Assembly (NCBI RefSeq): GCF_016798245.1
Contig: NZ_JAEUZA010000003.1
Span: forward strand, 489,194-553,193
Origin: Alkalicoccobacillus gibsonii
GTDB taxonomy: Bacteria > Bacillota > Bacilli > Bacillales > Bacillaceae_D
Reading direction: 5' to 3'
DNA length: 64,000 nt
Shown: positions 42,233 to 51,724 of the stretch, piece by piece
Position numbering within the stretch: the first letter of the stretch is position 1
Layout of the letters: the number at the start of each line of letters is the position of its first letter
Position numbers and translations under genes: made by a program
Notes under the pieces: model-generated
What the model was told of the DNA's origin: nothing
The model's input: the letters and a program-made list of their open reading frames with translations, nothing else
Databases searched by the model: none

Positions 42233-43129
42233 ATGAATTTAAAATGGTTAGAGCTTTTCTGCTATATCGTTGAAGAAGGAAGTTTGAGTGCAGCGGGTAG
42301 GCGGGCTTACATTACACAACCATCGGTTACCAAGTACATGAACTCGTTAGAAGATCATTATGGTTCGCTTCTATTGCATCGAACAAACGGGAGTGTCTCT
42401 CCAACTTCTACAGGATATGAATTATATGAACATGCAAAAACGATCTTAAGTGAATACTACAATTCACTAGAAGCCATTGAACACCTTGAAACGGGAATTC
42501 AGAAACAAATTATTGTAGGGGCATCGTACACGATTGGTGAATATATCATGCCTTCGGTGCTTGCGAGGTACCAACAGCTTTATCCAGATTCGGCAATACA
42601 TCTTGAAATTAATAACACTCGTACGATTCTTAGGCAGCTTGATAATCAGCAGGTAGACGTGGCATTTATAGAAGGAGAATTAACAGATCAACGGTTAAAG
42701 AAGCAAGTCATATCGTATGATCACGTTCAATTGGTTGTGGGTCCAACTCACCCGTGGGCTAAGCGTTCAAGTATTTATATTAAAGAATTAATGAGCGAAC
42801 CCTATATCGCTAGAGAGTCCAAATCTTCTACACGGCGAATTGTAGAGCGAAAATTAAAAGAACGATTGAATGAGTATGAAGTGACTCCTCATTTGGAGTT
42901 AAATACAAATCAAGCCGTAAAAAATGCCATCCAAACGGGCTTAGGCTATGGTTTTGCTTCCTATTATGCAGTCAGACATGAGATACATCACAGACTTCTT
43001 GTGAGTATTCCTTTAGTTAACTGCAAAATAGAACGACCGTTTTGGCGTGTGAAAAAGCCATTAAGATTTGAAAAACCAGCTCTTGAAACGTTTGAGTCAA
43101 TCGTTTCTGAAACCTTACAAACGTTCTAA
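42233..43129 (+). CDS. LysR family regulator
   Basis: 298 residues. N-terminal HTH: LELFCYIVEEGSLSAAGRR and QPSVTKYMNSLE; C-terminal periplasmic-binding-like effector domain. AAGGTGAG precedes the ATG. The TauE-type transporter gene lies 124 bases downstream on the same strand, and is the likely target. Ligand unknown. Confidence 0.88.
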   Translation: MNLKWLELFCYIVEEGSLSAAGRRAYITQPSVTKYMNSLEDHYGSLLLHRTNGSVSPTSTGYELYEHAKTILSEYYNSLEAIEHLETGIQKQIIVGASYTIGEYIMPSVLARYQQLYPDSAIHLEINNTRTILRQLDNQQVDVAFIEGELTDQRLKKQVISYDHVQLVVGPTHPWAKRSSIYIKELMSEPYIARESKSSTRRIVERKLKERLNEYEVTPHLELNTNQAVKNAIQTGLGYGFASYYAVRHEIHHRLLVSIPLVNCKIERPFWRVKKPLRFEKPALETFESIVSETLQTF

Positions 43130-43253
43130 ACGAAGGTTAATCCGATGAGTTTACCTACCTATGCTAAAACGATATAGGCTATATATCCTCTTGCACCTCT
43201 CTCTTTTGAGCGTTCATTCCCTGTAATATAGGAGATGTTGGAGGTCGAAAGGC

Positions 43254-43994
43254 ATGCTCATTTTTTTGTTAATTCTCTTAGGATTCATAGCTAGTACGTT
43301 TGGAGTCATCATTGGTGCAGGTGGAGGGTTCATTTTTGTTCCTTTGCTTTTACTATTTTATAATATATCGCCAGAAGAAGCTGCTGGAACTGGTTTGTTG
43401 ATCGTATTGATTAGTAGCTTGTCAGGACTCATAACTTATATCAAACAAAAAAGGATTCAATATAAAGTGGGTTTGCTTCTAGCTGTAGGAGCGATACCTG
43501 GAACGTTTATCGGACATACACTGATTTCTTTTGTGCCCGAAGCGACGTTTTATAAGGTCTTTGCTTTAATGCTATTAGGTCTGGGTTTCTTTCTAATCTT
43601 CAGGGCACCTTCTGAACAGACAACTCCTATTATAAGCGAAGAAAAATTAAGAAGGTTCCTCCCTTTAGTTGGGGTCGGAGTCGGAACGATTTCCTCCTTC
43701 TTTGGGATTGGTGGAGGCTTTATCGTTGTTCCAATCCTGATGTATGTTTTTGGATTAAGAGTTCATTTAGCGACAGCAACTTCTATTTTCGCGTTAATCA
43801 TTTATTCATCGATTGGTTCAATCCCTCCTTTAATAAAAGGAAGTGTTGACTGGGCTGTACTTGCATGGTCTGGAATTGGTGTTTTACTAGGATCTCAGCT
43901 AGGAGCCTTTATTTCTAAAAGGTTGAATGCGGGTGTCGTGACGAGGATGCTTGCTACGGTTGTGATTCTGATGGGTGTTATCTTAATTTGGTAA
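43254..43994 (+). CDS. TauE/SafE family sulfite/organic anion exporter
   Basis: 246 residues, eight predicted helices. The family repeats GVIIGAGGGFIFVPLLLLFY and FFGIGGGFIVVPILMYVFGL mark the two halves. Such proteins move sulfite, sulfoacetate, thiosulfate or related anions. GGAGGTCG precedes the ATG. Next to a LysR gene, as for several sulfur-compound transporters, so sulfur anions are a reasonable guess. A second family member is at 56326. Confidence 0.87.
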   Translation: MLIFLLILLGFIASTFGVIIGAGGGFIFVPLLLLFYNISPEEAAGTGLLIVLISSLSGLITYIKQKRIQYKVGLLLAVGAIPGTFIGHTLISFVPEATFYKVFALMLLGLGFFLIFRAPSEQTTPIISEEKLRRFLPLVGVGVGTISSFFGIGGGFIVVPILMYVFGLRVHLATATSIFALIIYSSIGSIPPLIKGSVDWAVLAWSGIGVLLGSQLGAFISKRLNAGVVTRMLATVVILMGVILIW

Positions 43995-44010
43995 TCGAAT
44001 GATACAGAAA

Positions 44011-44043
44011 GAATCAAAGCTCTCTGGGGCTTTGGTTCTTTTT
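44011..44043 (+). terminator. Hairpin terminator
   Basis: GAATCAAAGC (44011-44020) pairs with GCTTTGGTTC (44029-44038), one G-U, then TTTTT. Confidence 0.7.
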
Positions 44044-44132
44044 GTTTAGAAAGGCTTAAGAAAGAATTAAGAAATGACAGTTCATAAATGGTGTAATATA
44101 GAAAAATAGGGTTATATTTTAAAAGGGGTGTT

Positions 44133-44534
44133 ATGATGAAAAAGGTTGGAGTTCTTTTTAGTTTAGCTGTATTAGGGTTAGCCGTATATTTGTTTGTAAC
44201 AAGAACCTATTATTTTTACCCGATGTTTCCAGTATCAAATTTATCTGCGCGTACGGTTGTTGCACTGTTTGATCGTTCGGGCGAAGACGTTGTGAGAATA
44301 GCAGAATTAGAAGACTACACGTGGTACCTCACAGAGAGCGATAAGAACGAGGGGTACGCAAATGCAGATAAAAAAGTTGTACAGTTTATTGAATCCAAAG
44401 GCTGGGATTATAAAGAGAAGGTTGGATCCGCATTTATCTTTCAAAACGTAGAAGAAGAACTTATTGTCAGTACGCAAATGTGGACTGAGAAGTATATTAC
44501 GATTCAGGTGGAAAATAAAGTAGAGGACATATAA
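44133..44534 (+). CDS. Membrane-anchored protein of unknown function
   Basis: 133 residues. One N-terminal membrane helix (about 5-23) after MMKK, then an extracytoplasmic domain with alternating strands (TWYLTESDKNEGYANADKKV, EELIVSTQMWTEKYITIQVE). AAAAGGGG precedes the ATG. The next gene begins at the base after its stop codon, so the two are coupled. No family recognised. Confidence 0.65.
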   Translation: MMKKVGVLFSLAVLGLAVYLFVTRTYYFYPMFPVSNLSARTVVALFDRSGEDVVRIAELEDYTWYLTESDKNEGYANADKKVVQFIESKGWDYKEKVGSAFIFQNVEEELIVSTQMWTEKYITIQVENKVEDI

Positions 44535-45086
44535 ATGTACAATTTCGAATTAGCGACTAGGTACAGCCAGATGAACCCATCGATTATGAAGATTAATGAA
44601 GTAGAAGAGACTCTTACCTCAACATTTAAAGCGTTTGAAATTCCTCTCCATTCTATTAGCAGTCAGGATTACCTTAATGATGAAGAAGTAGATGAGACAT
44701 CAATCTATAAGCTGTTTACGATTACCAATAAGTACATCCTTTCAACGATCCAAACAGAAGACGACAGAGAAGCATACAAGGATCCATTATTAGCGAAACT
44801 GAGAAATACACTCGAGTATCATGGCTTACAGTTAAAAGCGGAGAGTTCTAAGACGCGTACATATAACAGACTAATCCATCAGCATAATCAGGGCACAAGG
44901 GTATCCATCTTGCTTGAGAAGGAATCTGAGAATAGCGTGTCTAACTTTAAAGTATATGGATTTGCAAACAAACTTGTTTCTTATCTACACGCACAAGTTG
45001 GTGTCCATGGAATGGTGGCAGACGATATACATAATCAGGAGTTTCAATTGTATTTAGAAGCATTGGCGGAGAATGGGTGTATCTAA
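44535..45086 (+). CDS. Soluble protein of unknown function
   Basis: 183 residues, no signal or membrane segments, mainly helical N-terminal half (INEVEETLTSTFKAFEI) and a mixed C-terminal half (RVSILLEKESENSVSNFKVY). It directly abuts the membrane protein gene upstream (zero-base gap) with GAGG inside that gene as ribosome site. A MFS gene follows 21 bases later, suggesting a three-gene operon. Function not recognised. Confidence 0.6.
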   Translation: MYNFELATRYSQMNPSIMKINEVEETLTSTFKAFEIPLHSISSQDYLNDEEVDETSIYKLFTITNKYILSTIQTEDDREAYKDPLLAKLRNTLEYHGLQLKAESSKTRTYNRLIHQHNQGTRVSILLEKESENSVSNFKVYGFANKLVSYLHAQVGVHGMVADDIHNQEFQLYLEALAENGCI

Positions 45087-45107
45087 TTTCGCATTGGGAG
45101 GGAAGCT

Positions 45108-46364
45108 ATGGCGTCAAAACTATTTGTGGATGTCACACCTTTAAAGCATTCTCCTGATTTCAGGAGATTATGGTTAGGGAACGGAATCTCTACATTCGGA
45201 GGGTACATGGCTGCATATGCAGTGATGTATCAAATCTATAACATTACACAAAGTTCTTTAGCTGTAGGGGCTTCTGGATTATTTATCGCGATCCCTTCTC
45301 TTTTGTTTGTGCTATTTGCAGGGAGCTTGGGGGATTCGTATGATCGAAGAAAACTAGTTCTGTTTACAACCATGGGGCAGATCGTGGTGGCATCTATTTA
45401 TTTTATCCAATCCGCTTTTCAGAATGAACAGGTATGGATTTTATATGGCTTACTTGCGATGCAATCCTTATTAACATCAATTAATGCACCCGCAAGAGCA
45501 ACCTTTATGCCGAGACTTCTTCCAAAGGATCAGTTTAGGTCAGCAGCTGTACTAAACATGGTGTTTATGACATTCTGCGGAGTGCTTGGGCCAATTACAG
45601 CTGGATTCATTACATCACTTTGGTCGATGAATATCAACTACTTGATTAATGCCTTGTCATACATAGCTGCCTTATATGGTGTGTTCCGATTACCAGCCAT
45701 GCTTCCGGAGGGCGGAGCAGTGAAACCATCTGTTGGAATGATTGTTGAAGGAATGAAATTTATTGTTAAGAGTGAACGAATTAAAGGCGCATTCTTAACA
45801 GATATGAGCGTCACGCTTTTGGGGACTTCTACTGCGCTTTTCCCAGCTATCACAGCTCTGTACTTTAGTGATGATCCAACCATCTTAGGGTACTTTATGG
45901 CTGCACCAGCCTTAGGAGGGTTCCTTGGATCAATTTGCTCAGGTCATCTTTCAAACGTAAAAAGAGAAGGAAAAGCGGTCATTGTGTTAGCTTTTTCTTA
46001 TGCCGTATCGATCATGTGTTTTGGACTAAGCGTAAATACAATCATCATCCTACCATTATTCTTTCTTATGCTTTCAGGTGCAGCAGATTCACTTATGGTT
46101 GTTTTAAATCAAACCATCGTTGTCCACTCCACCCCAGATCACTTACGTTCAAGAGTGAATTCAGTAGAATATCTTCTCGGATTTGGCGGGCCACAATTAG
46201 GAGACTTCCGTGCTGGAGCAGTAGGAACAGCTCTGTCCCCAAGAAGTGCTACAATGCTCGGCGGAGTAACGTCCATTCTTGCAGTAGTAGCAATATACGT
46301 ATTGTTACCATCCTACCGAGCATTTCACGTAGAGAATGAGGTTGTGGGTGAGCGAGCTACTTAA
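45108..46364 (+). CDS. MFS efflux transporter (MFS_3/EntS-like)
   Basis: 418 residues, 12 helices. N-terminal NGISTFGGYMAAYAVMYQIY and cytoplasmic loop GSLGDSYDRRKLVLFTTMGQ with the DxxxRR motif are typical of the DHA3 group that exports macrolides, siderophores or drugs. GGGAGG precedes the ATG. Follows two unknown genes with little spacing. Substrate unknown. Confidence 0.88.
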   Translation: MASKLFVDVTPLKHSPDFRRLWLGNGISTFGGYMAAYAVMYQIYNITQSSLAVGASGLFIAIPSLLFVLFAGSLGDSYDRRKLVLFTTMGQIVVASIYFIQSAFQNEQVWILYGLLAMQSLLTSINAPARATFMPRLLPKDQFRSAAVLNMVFMTFCGVLGPITAGFITSLWSMNINYLINALSYIAALYGVFRLPAMLPEGGAVKPSVGMIVEGMKFIVKSERIKGAFLTDMSVTLLGTSTALFPAITALYFSDDPTILGYFMAAPALGGFLGSICSGHLSNVKREGKAVIVLAFSYAVSIMCFGLSVNTIIILPLFFLMLSGAADSLMVVLNQTIVVHSTPDHLRSRVNSVEYLLGFGGPQLGDFRAGAVGTALSPRSATMLGGVTSILAVVAIYVLLPSYRAFHVENEVVGERAT

Positions 46365-46382
46365 ACACTATCACCTTTAAGT

Positions 46383-47348
46383 TCACTCTAAAAAATTCAT
46401 GTAACATCCTTTATGTAATGATTTCGCTTTCTGGTACACATACCAAGCACTTACTAAGTCTTGAAACGCAAGACCAACCGCACCATAGATAGTTATTTGC
46501 TGATCGTTTACTCTTCCATATTTCTGCTCAGTAAGAATCTCGCCGAGTTCTGCGTGAATATCGGATTCAAATAAGCCGGCGCCTCCAATTGCACCCATCT
46601 TTAAAGATAAATCGATGTTGTCACAAACAAAGGTGGACTTCTTGATCAATTCTGCACTCACTTCACATTTTCCTGGTTGATCTGGACCAAGCGTTGTAAT
46701 ATGGGTGCCTACCTTAATCATATGTGAAAAAAGAAAAGGCTCTTTGGACCAGGTGGCTGAGATAATGATGTCACTCTCAGTTACTGCTTCTTGTAGTGAG
46801 TTACATGGTCGTATGGGAATCTGTAGCTCTTCATGCATTGTCTCAGCAAATTGCTTAGCGTTTTCTATGTTTGTGTCAAAAACAGTTACCTGAGAAATCG
46901 TTCGCAGATAACTAAGAGATCGTAGCTGGAGTTGACCTTGTACACCTGCACCAATAATCGCAACATTCTTCGCATGCTTATTTGCTAAAACATGCGTGCC
47001 AATAGCACAAGAGAGCCCCGTGCGAACAGCGGTGATATAGGTAGAATCCATAATAGCTAATAGATTCCCAGTTTCGATATCATGGAGATTGATTACTCCA
47101 GTAATAGCAGGTGTAGTTGAAGGGAACTTAGAATGAACCTTTACTGTATAAGCAGGTACATTAGAGCTTATCCCCGGGAATAAAATCATTGCGCTGTTTT
47201 CTTCCTTTAGTAATCTTGAGTGTGCTCGTTGGGGTGCGACGGTCCGATTGGAAGAATCCAATTTAAAGGCTTCAACTAATCTGGTATAAAGCTCTAAGGG
47301 GTCTATGATCGATTCAATTTCACTTCGATTAAGTAATAACGTTTCCAA
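46383..47348 (-). CDS. Ornithine cyclodeaminase/mu-crystallin family protein
   Basis: 321 residues. N-terminal LLLNRSEIESIIDPLELYTR and Rossmann NAD site VAIIGAGVQGQLQLRSLSYL. Lysine and Asp positions in KVHSKFPSTTPAITG and the DNIDLSLKMG stretch follow OCD/alanine dehydrogenase patterns. The family includes ornithine cyclodeaminase, ketimine reductase and staphyloferrin SbnB-type enzymes. TTG 47348 is preferred (AAGGATGG nine bases before, AAA GGA inside the longer frame). Convergent with the MFS gene. Confidence 0.83.
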   Translation of the reverse strand: METLLLNRSEIESIIDPLELYTRLVEAFKLDSSNRTVAPQRAHSRLLKEENSAMILFPGISSNVPAYTVKVHSKFPSTTPAITGVINLHDIETGNLLAIMDSTYITAVRTGLSCAIGTHVLANKHAKNVAIIGAGVQGQLQLRSLSYLRTISQVTVFDTNIENAKQFAETMHEELQIPIRPCNSLQEAVTESDIIISATWSKEPFLFSHMIKVGTHITTLGPDQPGKCEVSAELIKKSTFVCDNIDLSLKMGAIGGAGLFESDIHAELGEILTEQKYGRVNDQQITIYGAVGLAFQDLVSAWYVYQKAKSLHKGCYMNFLE

Positions 47349-47465
47349 ATGATGTGTCCATCCTTTCATACTGTTTGTGCAGGCAAGCTTCAAAATCAAA
47401 TACTATATAAAACGATTAATACCATTGAACGATAAAAAAGTAAAACATAAAGGGGAGAATGTACA

Positions 47466-47912
47466 ATGCTTGCAGGAAAGTTAACAGAACTCCGACCAGT
47501 CGTTGAAGAGGACCTACAAAACGTATCTAAATGGAACAATGATGAAGCGTTAGTCACATTCGCGTCTGGAAGTGACAAGGCTTATCAGATTAACAATTCT
47601 CATATGGGCTTAAGTTATTACTTAGAGAAAAACACCCTTGAAAACAATCTACTCGAGGATGGGCAGTTCTTTTCAATCTATTCAAAAGAAAAGGAGACTC
47701 ACATCGGAAAATGCGATTACCGAGATGTGAATTGGATCTCACGCTCAGCAACAATCGGTATTATGATTGGAGAATCGGAGTATTGGGGCAAAGGTCATGG
47801 TGAAGATTCGTTGGACGTGTTACTGCGTTATCTCTTTTATTCCCTCAACTTAGAACGAATTCAAATTGACACATGGAAAGGAAAGAAGCTTAGATTTAGT
47901 AGTTATAGGTAG
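47466..47912 (+). pseudogene. Truncated GNAT (RimJ/RimL type)
   Basis: 148 codons from ATG (AAAGGGGAG upstream). The opening GKLTELRPVVEEDLQNVSKW and the GIMIGESEYWGKGHGEDSLD acetyl-CoA loop are sound, but the C-terminal region that should read ...NxRAxxSYEKxGF is replaced by WKGKKLRFSSYR and a stop. The following codons still encode a NHTYIK-like segment typical of the missing tail. So the gene seems to have lost its 3' end by mutation. Confidence 0.6.
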
Positions 47913-48043
47913 ATTGGAAGATTAAATTGCACAAACCATACTTATATTAAGACTGGTAACGATGACTAATGCAGAGGATATGTTTGCATATTCATCTTAT
48001 ATAGACAAAGTTAATTATTATATAGAAGAGAGAGATTGAAATT

Positions 48044-48463
48044 ATGAATGTTAGAGTAGCAAGTAAATTAGATTACCCTGCGTTAAGATTGATATATTTA
48101 GAATCTCGGCGCAATAGTTTTCATTGGGTGGATAAAGAAGAAATGACTCTAGAAGATTTCGATAAGCATACTGTAGGAGAGTATATAATTTTAGCGGAGG
48201 AGAATTCTCGTATCCTTGGATTTGTTTCTTTATACCTACCAGATAATTTTATACATCTTTTATTCGTTCACCCAAATTTCTCTGGTAAAGGCGTAGGTGC
48301 TCAATTGATTAATGCATCCATAGAAAAAATGAATAAACCATTAAGATTAAAATGTGTAACTGAAAATCAAAAAGCATTAGATTTCTATGAGAATAATGGG
48401 TGGAAAAAAGTTGTTGAGGAAGGTAACCCAGGAGAGAAATATTGGGTTATGGAATATGAATAA
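48044..48463 (+). CDS. GNAT acetyltransferase
   Basis: 139 residues, complete small GNAT: HPNFSGKGVGAQLINASI and QKALDFYENNGWKKVV. AGAGAGAG-type ribosome site upstream. Substrate unknown. Separate from the truncated GNAT before it. Confidence 0.84.
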   Translation: MNVRVASKLDYPALRLIYLESRRNSFHWVDKEEMTLEDFDKHTVGEYIILAEENSRILGFVSLYLPDNFIHLLFVHPNFSGKGVGAQLINASIEKMNKPLRLKCVTENQKALDFYENNGWKKVVEEGNPGEKYWVMEYE

Positions 48464-48540
48464 ACCTATTCTGTATGATTAATGATGTGATTCCTTATTA
48501 GGGGGATCGTCAGGAAAATGCGGATTTAAATTCCTATATA

Positions 48541-48589
48541 AAAAAAGCTCAATTTATCAATAAAGTGTTGAGAAATTGGGCTTTTTTCG
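48541..48589. terminator. Strong bidirectional terminator
   Basis: A 15-base stem (48541-48555 with 48573-48587) including six A/T pairs, serving the GNAT gene and the convergent GNAT gene. Confidence 0.75.
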
Positions 48590-48630
48590 TTGCCCCTTTA
48601 AGACGCTTGTTAGCTGAATAAGAAGACCTT

Positions 48631-49398
48631 TTATTCAAGTACAACTATTTCCCCTACATCTATAAATCCAAATCGCTTGTAGATATTTTTCCCGTCATCT
48701 GAAGCCTGTAATATGACTGGCTTTTGTTTATCCTTTGTTTGACTTAAAAGAAATTGAAACATTTCACTACCATACCCTCTTCCTCTTACTGTTTCCTTTG
48801 TCATCACATCATAAATCCCATAGCTATCTTTGCTTTTTATTAGTAAACCAGTAGTTACAGCTATTTCGTCTATGCATCCAATAAACATCTGAACATCAGG
48901 ACCTAACTTTACTTGTGAAAACTTAATAAAATAGCTTTTCAGTGCATCTTGTTCTGGAGTGCCTTCAAATAAGCTTATAAACACCTCTACATATCTTAAA
49001 AGATCTTCATTATTTTTCACTTGGGTGATTTTTAATTGCTTGGAAGACCTTTGATTAACATCGAGCGTATTATTACGTTTCATCATCACATTACGTTCAG
49101 CCTCTTTTAAGTCATATTCTTGCATAAGGCTTTTCCAATCATCATTCATATGCTCAACATCCATCCAAACACTAAATGGATATTCCTTTTTATAAAAATA
49201 ATCGAGTCCCTGCCTAACTTTGAATGTTCCTTGTAAGGTTGAAGACTTTGCCAATAGTACATTAAATGTATCAGTAGGTATTTCTGTATTTGCTAAGACG
49301 AAATCTACTTCACTTGTTAGTTCACCACTAACTGCATAAGTATATGCTTTTAATTTCTCTTCAAAATTACTTATCACTAATTGTTGATTTGTATTCAT
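48631..49398 (-). CDS. GNAT acetyltransferase with N-terminal extension
   Basis: 255 residues: an N-terminal half of unknown fold and a C-terminal GNAT domain (VRGRGYGSEMFQFLLSQTKD then YKRFGFIDVG). The two-domain layout recalls YokL/Eis-like or YjdJ-type bacillary acetyltransferases. AAAGGTG precedes the ATG. Downstream of a decayed recombinase gene. Confidence 0.78.
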   Translation of the reverse strand: MNTNQQLVISNFEEKLKAYTYAVSGELTSEVDFVLANTEIPTDTFNVLLAKSSTLQGTFKVRQGLDYFYKKEYPFSVWMDVEHMNDDWKSLMQEYDLKEAERNVMMKRNNTLDVNQRSSKQLKITQVKNNEDLLRYVEVFISLFEGTPEQDALKSYFIKFSQVKLGPDVQMFIGCIDEIAVTTGLLIKSKDSYGIYDVMTKETVRGRGYGSEMFQFLLSQTKDKQKPVILQASDDGKNIYKRFGFIDVGEIVVLE

Positions 49399-49433
49399 GT
49401 TTTTTCACCTTTCTTTTTTAATAATCTAGCTCT

Positions 49434-49700
49434 TTAATGGAATAAAAAACGATTGTTATTCCTTTCTGACAGCTTTCTATATAATGAAGTCGTAGACACA
49501 CTTTTAATTTCGCAAATTTGATTTACAGTCTTGCTTTTTTACTTTGTATTATATCAATTAATTCATATAAATTCTGCGTACTTCAAGTGATTCGAGTTAA
49601 GTCTGTAACATAAATAATGTCTGCTTCCTGTAAACCCTTTAACATTTTTTGAAGTTACTCACGGTCCTGTGTTGCTACGGAAGCCTTTTCCTCAATAAAT
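49434..49700 (-). pseudogene. Decayed serine recombinase (resolvase)
   Basis: Minus-strand fragments in several frames match a resolvase: LQKMLKGLQEADIIYVTDLT, STQNLYELIDIIQSKKARL and a Hin-type HTH VSTTSLYRKLSERN. Several stops and frame changes break it, and the catalytic Ser N-terminus (Y-x-R-V-S-T) is missing. An old mobile-element trace; no terminal repeats are visible. Confidence 0.65.
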
Positions 49701-49874
49701 CATATCCATTCTTATTTCGTTGAGCTGCTGAAATTGTCTTGAAGGATTTTGAGATTTCGTTCAATGACCATCTCTTTCCTTATCCATTGTTGATGATGGT
49801 ATCATTTGTGGGGATCGTCTGTTCCACTACATACTTAATTTGCTAAAGAGCTTACAATAAAAGCTCTTTTTTCT
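49701..49874. other. Intergenic stretch
   Basis: Between the recombinase remnant and a small minus-strand gene. It may contain further decayed recombinase sequence; AAAGAGCTT/AAAGCTCTTT at about 49848-49873 forms a terminator-like hairpin next to the small gene. Confidence 0.35.
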
Positions 49875-50060
49875 TTAGCTTCTTCTTTTATATTTCTTGT
49901 AACGTTCCTCAATAGCTTTTATCGTTTCTTCTTGTTTATCCTGATACATTATAGCTTGATTCTCTAATCGTTTTAAAAGTTCATAAGCAAATGAGATTTC
50001 AATTGTTCCAATTTCATAAAATATTTGGCGATTACTTGCAGGGATTAAAATACTATTCAT
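49875..50060 (-). CDS. Small charged protein, doubtful
   Basis: 61 residues, mixed N-terminus then QAIMYQDKQEETIKAIEERY, a strongly charged amphipathic helix. The ATG at 50060 has no ribosome site. It is followed by a hairpin terminator. May be a gene without recognisable relatives or a chance frame. Confidence 0.35.
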   Translation of the reverse strand: MNSILIPASNRQIFYEIGTIEISFAYELLKRLENQAIMYQDKQEETIKAIEERYKKYKRRS

Positions 50061-50098
50061 GTAAGTATATATGGATCAGATTATTTGAGGAGGAGTTC

Positions 50099-50905
50099 AT
50101 GAAAAATCACACGGCAGACCGCAGAGCAGTCATTTATGGAAATCAGTCAAGTATATTAGACAAACGAACATTGCACACATCTCATAAACAATTGGCCGAG
50201 AGACTGGAACCTGGGATGACTGTTCTTGATATTGGCTGTGGCACGGGTGCGATTACAAGGGATATTGCGATAGCTGTTGGTGACCAAGGTAAGGTTGTGG
50301 GGCTGGACAACAATTCAGCATTTATTGAAAAGGCGCGTGCAATGCACGCAGATATACCGAATGTACAATTTGAAGTGGGAAATATATATGATTTAGAAAA
50401 GAAGGAATCATTTGATCTTGTGACGTGTGCAAGAGTCATACAATGGTTAGCTGATCCGTTAGAAGCCTTAAAGCAAATGGCTCTAGCTACAAAAGTTGGA
50501 GGAAGAGTAATCGTATTGGATTACAATCATGAGAAGATAAAATGGGACCCTTTGCCTCCAAAAAGCACGATTGATTTCTACTCGGCCTTTCTTAAATGGC
50601 GAGCTGATGCAGGGATGGATAATGCCATCGCTGATAACCTGCAGCGCTTATTTTCTGATGCAGGTCTTACTCACGTACATGGAACGGCTCAGCATGAAGA
50701 GACGATTCGTGAAGATACAAATTTTGAAGACCGAGCCGGGATTTGGGCAGATGTTATGGCAGGTAGAGGCATACAAATGGTCTTGGAGGATTATATAAAG
50801 GAAGAAGAACGAGTAGTAGCTGAAAGAGAATATAGAGAGTGGCTGGATAAAAAAGCTGAATCTCAAACCATGTACTTGTTAGCAGTAGAAGGTATTAAGC
50901 AATGA
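50099..50905 (+). CDS. Class I SAM-dependent methyltransferase
   Basis: 268 residues: VLDIGCGTGAITRDIAIAVG is motif I, VVGLDNNSAFIEKARAMHAD motif II and FDLVTCARVIQWLADP motif IV region. Similar to UbiE/Coq5-like and arsenite-methyltransferase-type folds but lacks the latter's cysteines. ATG 50099 after GAGGAGGAG. Substrate unknown. Confidence 0.87.
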   Translation: MKNHTADRRAVIYGNQSSILDKRTLHTSHKQLAERLEPGMTVLDIGCGTGAITRDIAIAVGDQGKVVGLDNNSAFIEKARAMHADIPNVQFEVGNIYDLEKKESFDLVTCARVIQWLADPLEALKQMALATKVGGRVIVLDYNHEKIKWDPLPPKSTIDFYSAFLKWRADAGMDNAIADNLQRLFSDAGLTHVHGTAQHEETIREDTNFEDRAGIWADVMAGRGIQMVLEDYIKEEERVVAEREYREWLDKKAESQTMYLLAVEGIKQ

Positions 50906-50967
50906 GAGTCGAATCCTTAGAAGGAAGGTTATCATTAAATGACAGAAAAGGTAACACTTGAAGGTAA

Positions 50968-50993
50968 AAAGGGTAAGGTAGTTCTTACCCTTT
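50968..50993. terminator. Hairpin terminator
   Basis: AAAGGGTAAG (50968-50977) pairs with CTTACCCTTT (50984-50993). Overlaps the 3' end of the convergent peptidase gene. Confidence 0.65.
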
Positions 50994-51596
50994 AAGAGTG
51001 ACATCCGTTCCACTTACAAGAATGGCTTGTTTGTTTGAGAGGAGCAGGAGATGTAAGGAAGATTGGTATTTGTCTATAATCTGTTCTACTGACTCATTAA
51101 AATAAACATGTCCAACATGTGGAACGGGGTAGCCTTCGATTAAATGGAGTCCTTTATTGTCGCTGAGGCTAGTACCTTTAGCTTTGTCATCCATATGTTC
51201 GATGTATGTAATGCTCGGTGCCATAATAATGGTTCCAGCCGATTCACCGATATAAAGCTTTTCTTTCTGGATCTGTTCAATGATTAATTGGTCAGCGCCG
51301 GATTTTCGGAGTTCTTGCAAAAGGAAAAAGGTATTCCCACCAGATACATAAATATAATCATTTTTGTTTAATTTGTCTCTAATTGCTGAAAATGGAGTGT
51401 TCGACACATCTAACATGTCTACAACAATTCCAAGAGAGCTGAATGCTGATCTTGCTGCTTCTACGTAATTAGTAATCTCTTCGACATGGCTCGCAGTGGG
51501 AATGAAGGTTACACTTTTACCAACTAGATCTTCGGCAACAAATTCTTTAAATAAATCTAGTACATCAGCAAAAGACGACGATAAAAACATATTCAT
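50985..51596 (-). CDS. Peptidase E (S51 dipeptidase)
   Basis: 203 residues. Nucleophile Ser in YIGESAGTIIMA, His in VPHVGHVYF, acidic residue in HLIEGYPVP, as in peptidase E, which cleaves Asp-X dipeptides. GGNTFFLLQEL is the conserved GGN loop. AAGGAG precedes the ATG. Cytoplasmic. Confidence 0.86.
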   Translation of the reverse strand: MNMFLSSSFADVLDLFKEFVAEDLVGKSVTFIPTASHVEEITNYVEAARSAFSSLGIVVDMLDVSNTPFSAIRDKLNKNDYIYVSGGNTFFLLQELRKSGADQLIIEQIQKEKLYIGESAGTIIMAPSITYIEHMDDKAKGTSLSDNKGLHLIEGYPVPHVGHVYFNESVEQIIDKYQSSLHLLLLSNKQAILVSGTDVTLKG

Positions 51597-51724
51597 AGTA
51601 AATCAAACTCCTTGATGTCTAATTTGGGAACGTATGATCTTATTATAGTGTAACTAAATATGATTATTCAACTTTAACAATATATACAAAGTGTAATGTC
51701 TAATGTGGTTGGAAGGTGATAGGG

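Noticed and set aside
50939-50995. 18-codon frame MTEKVTLEGKKGKVVLTL with GGAAGG before it
   Set aside because: Very short, overlaps a perfect terminator stem; most of its codons are the stem itself.
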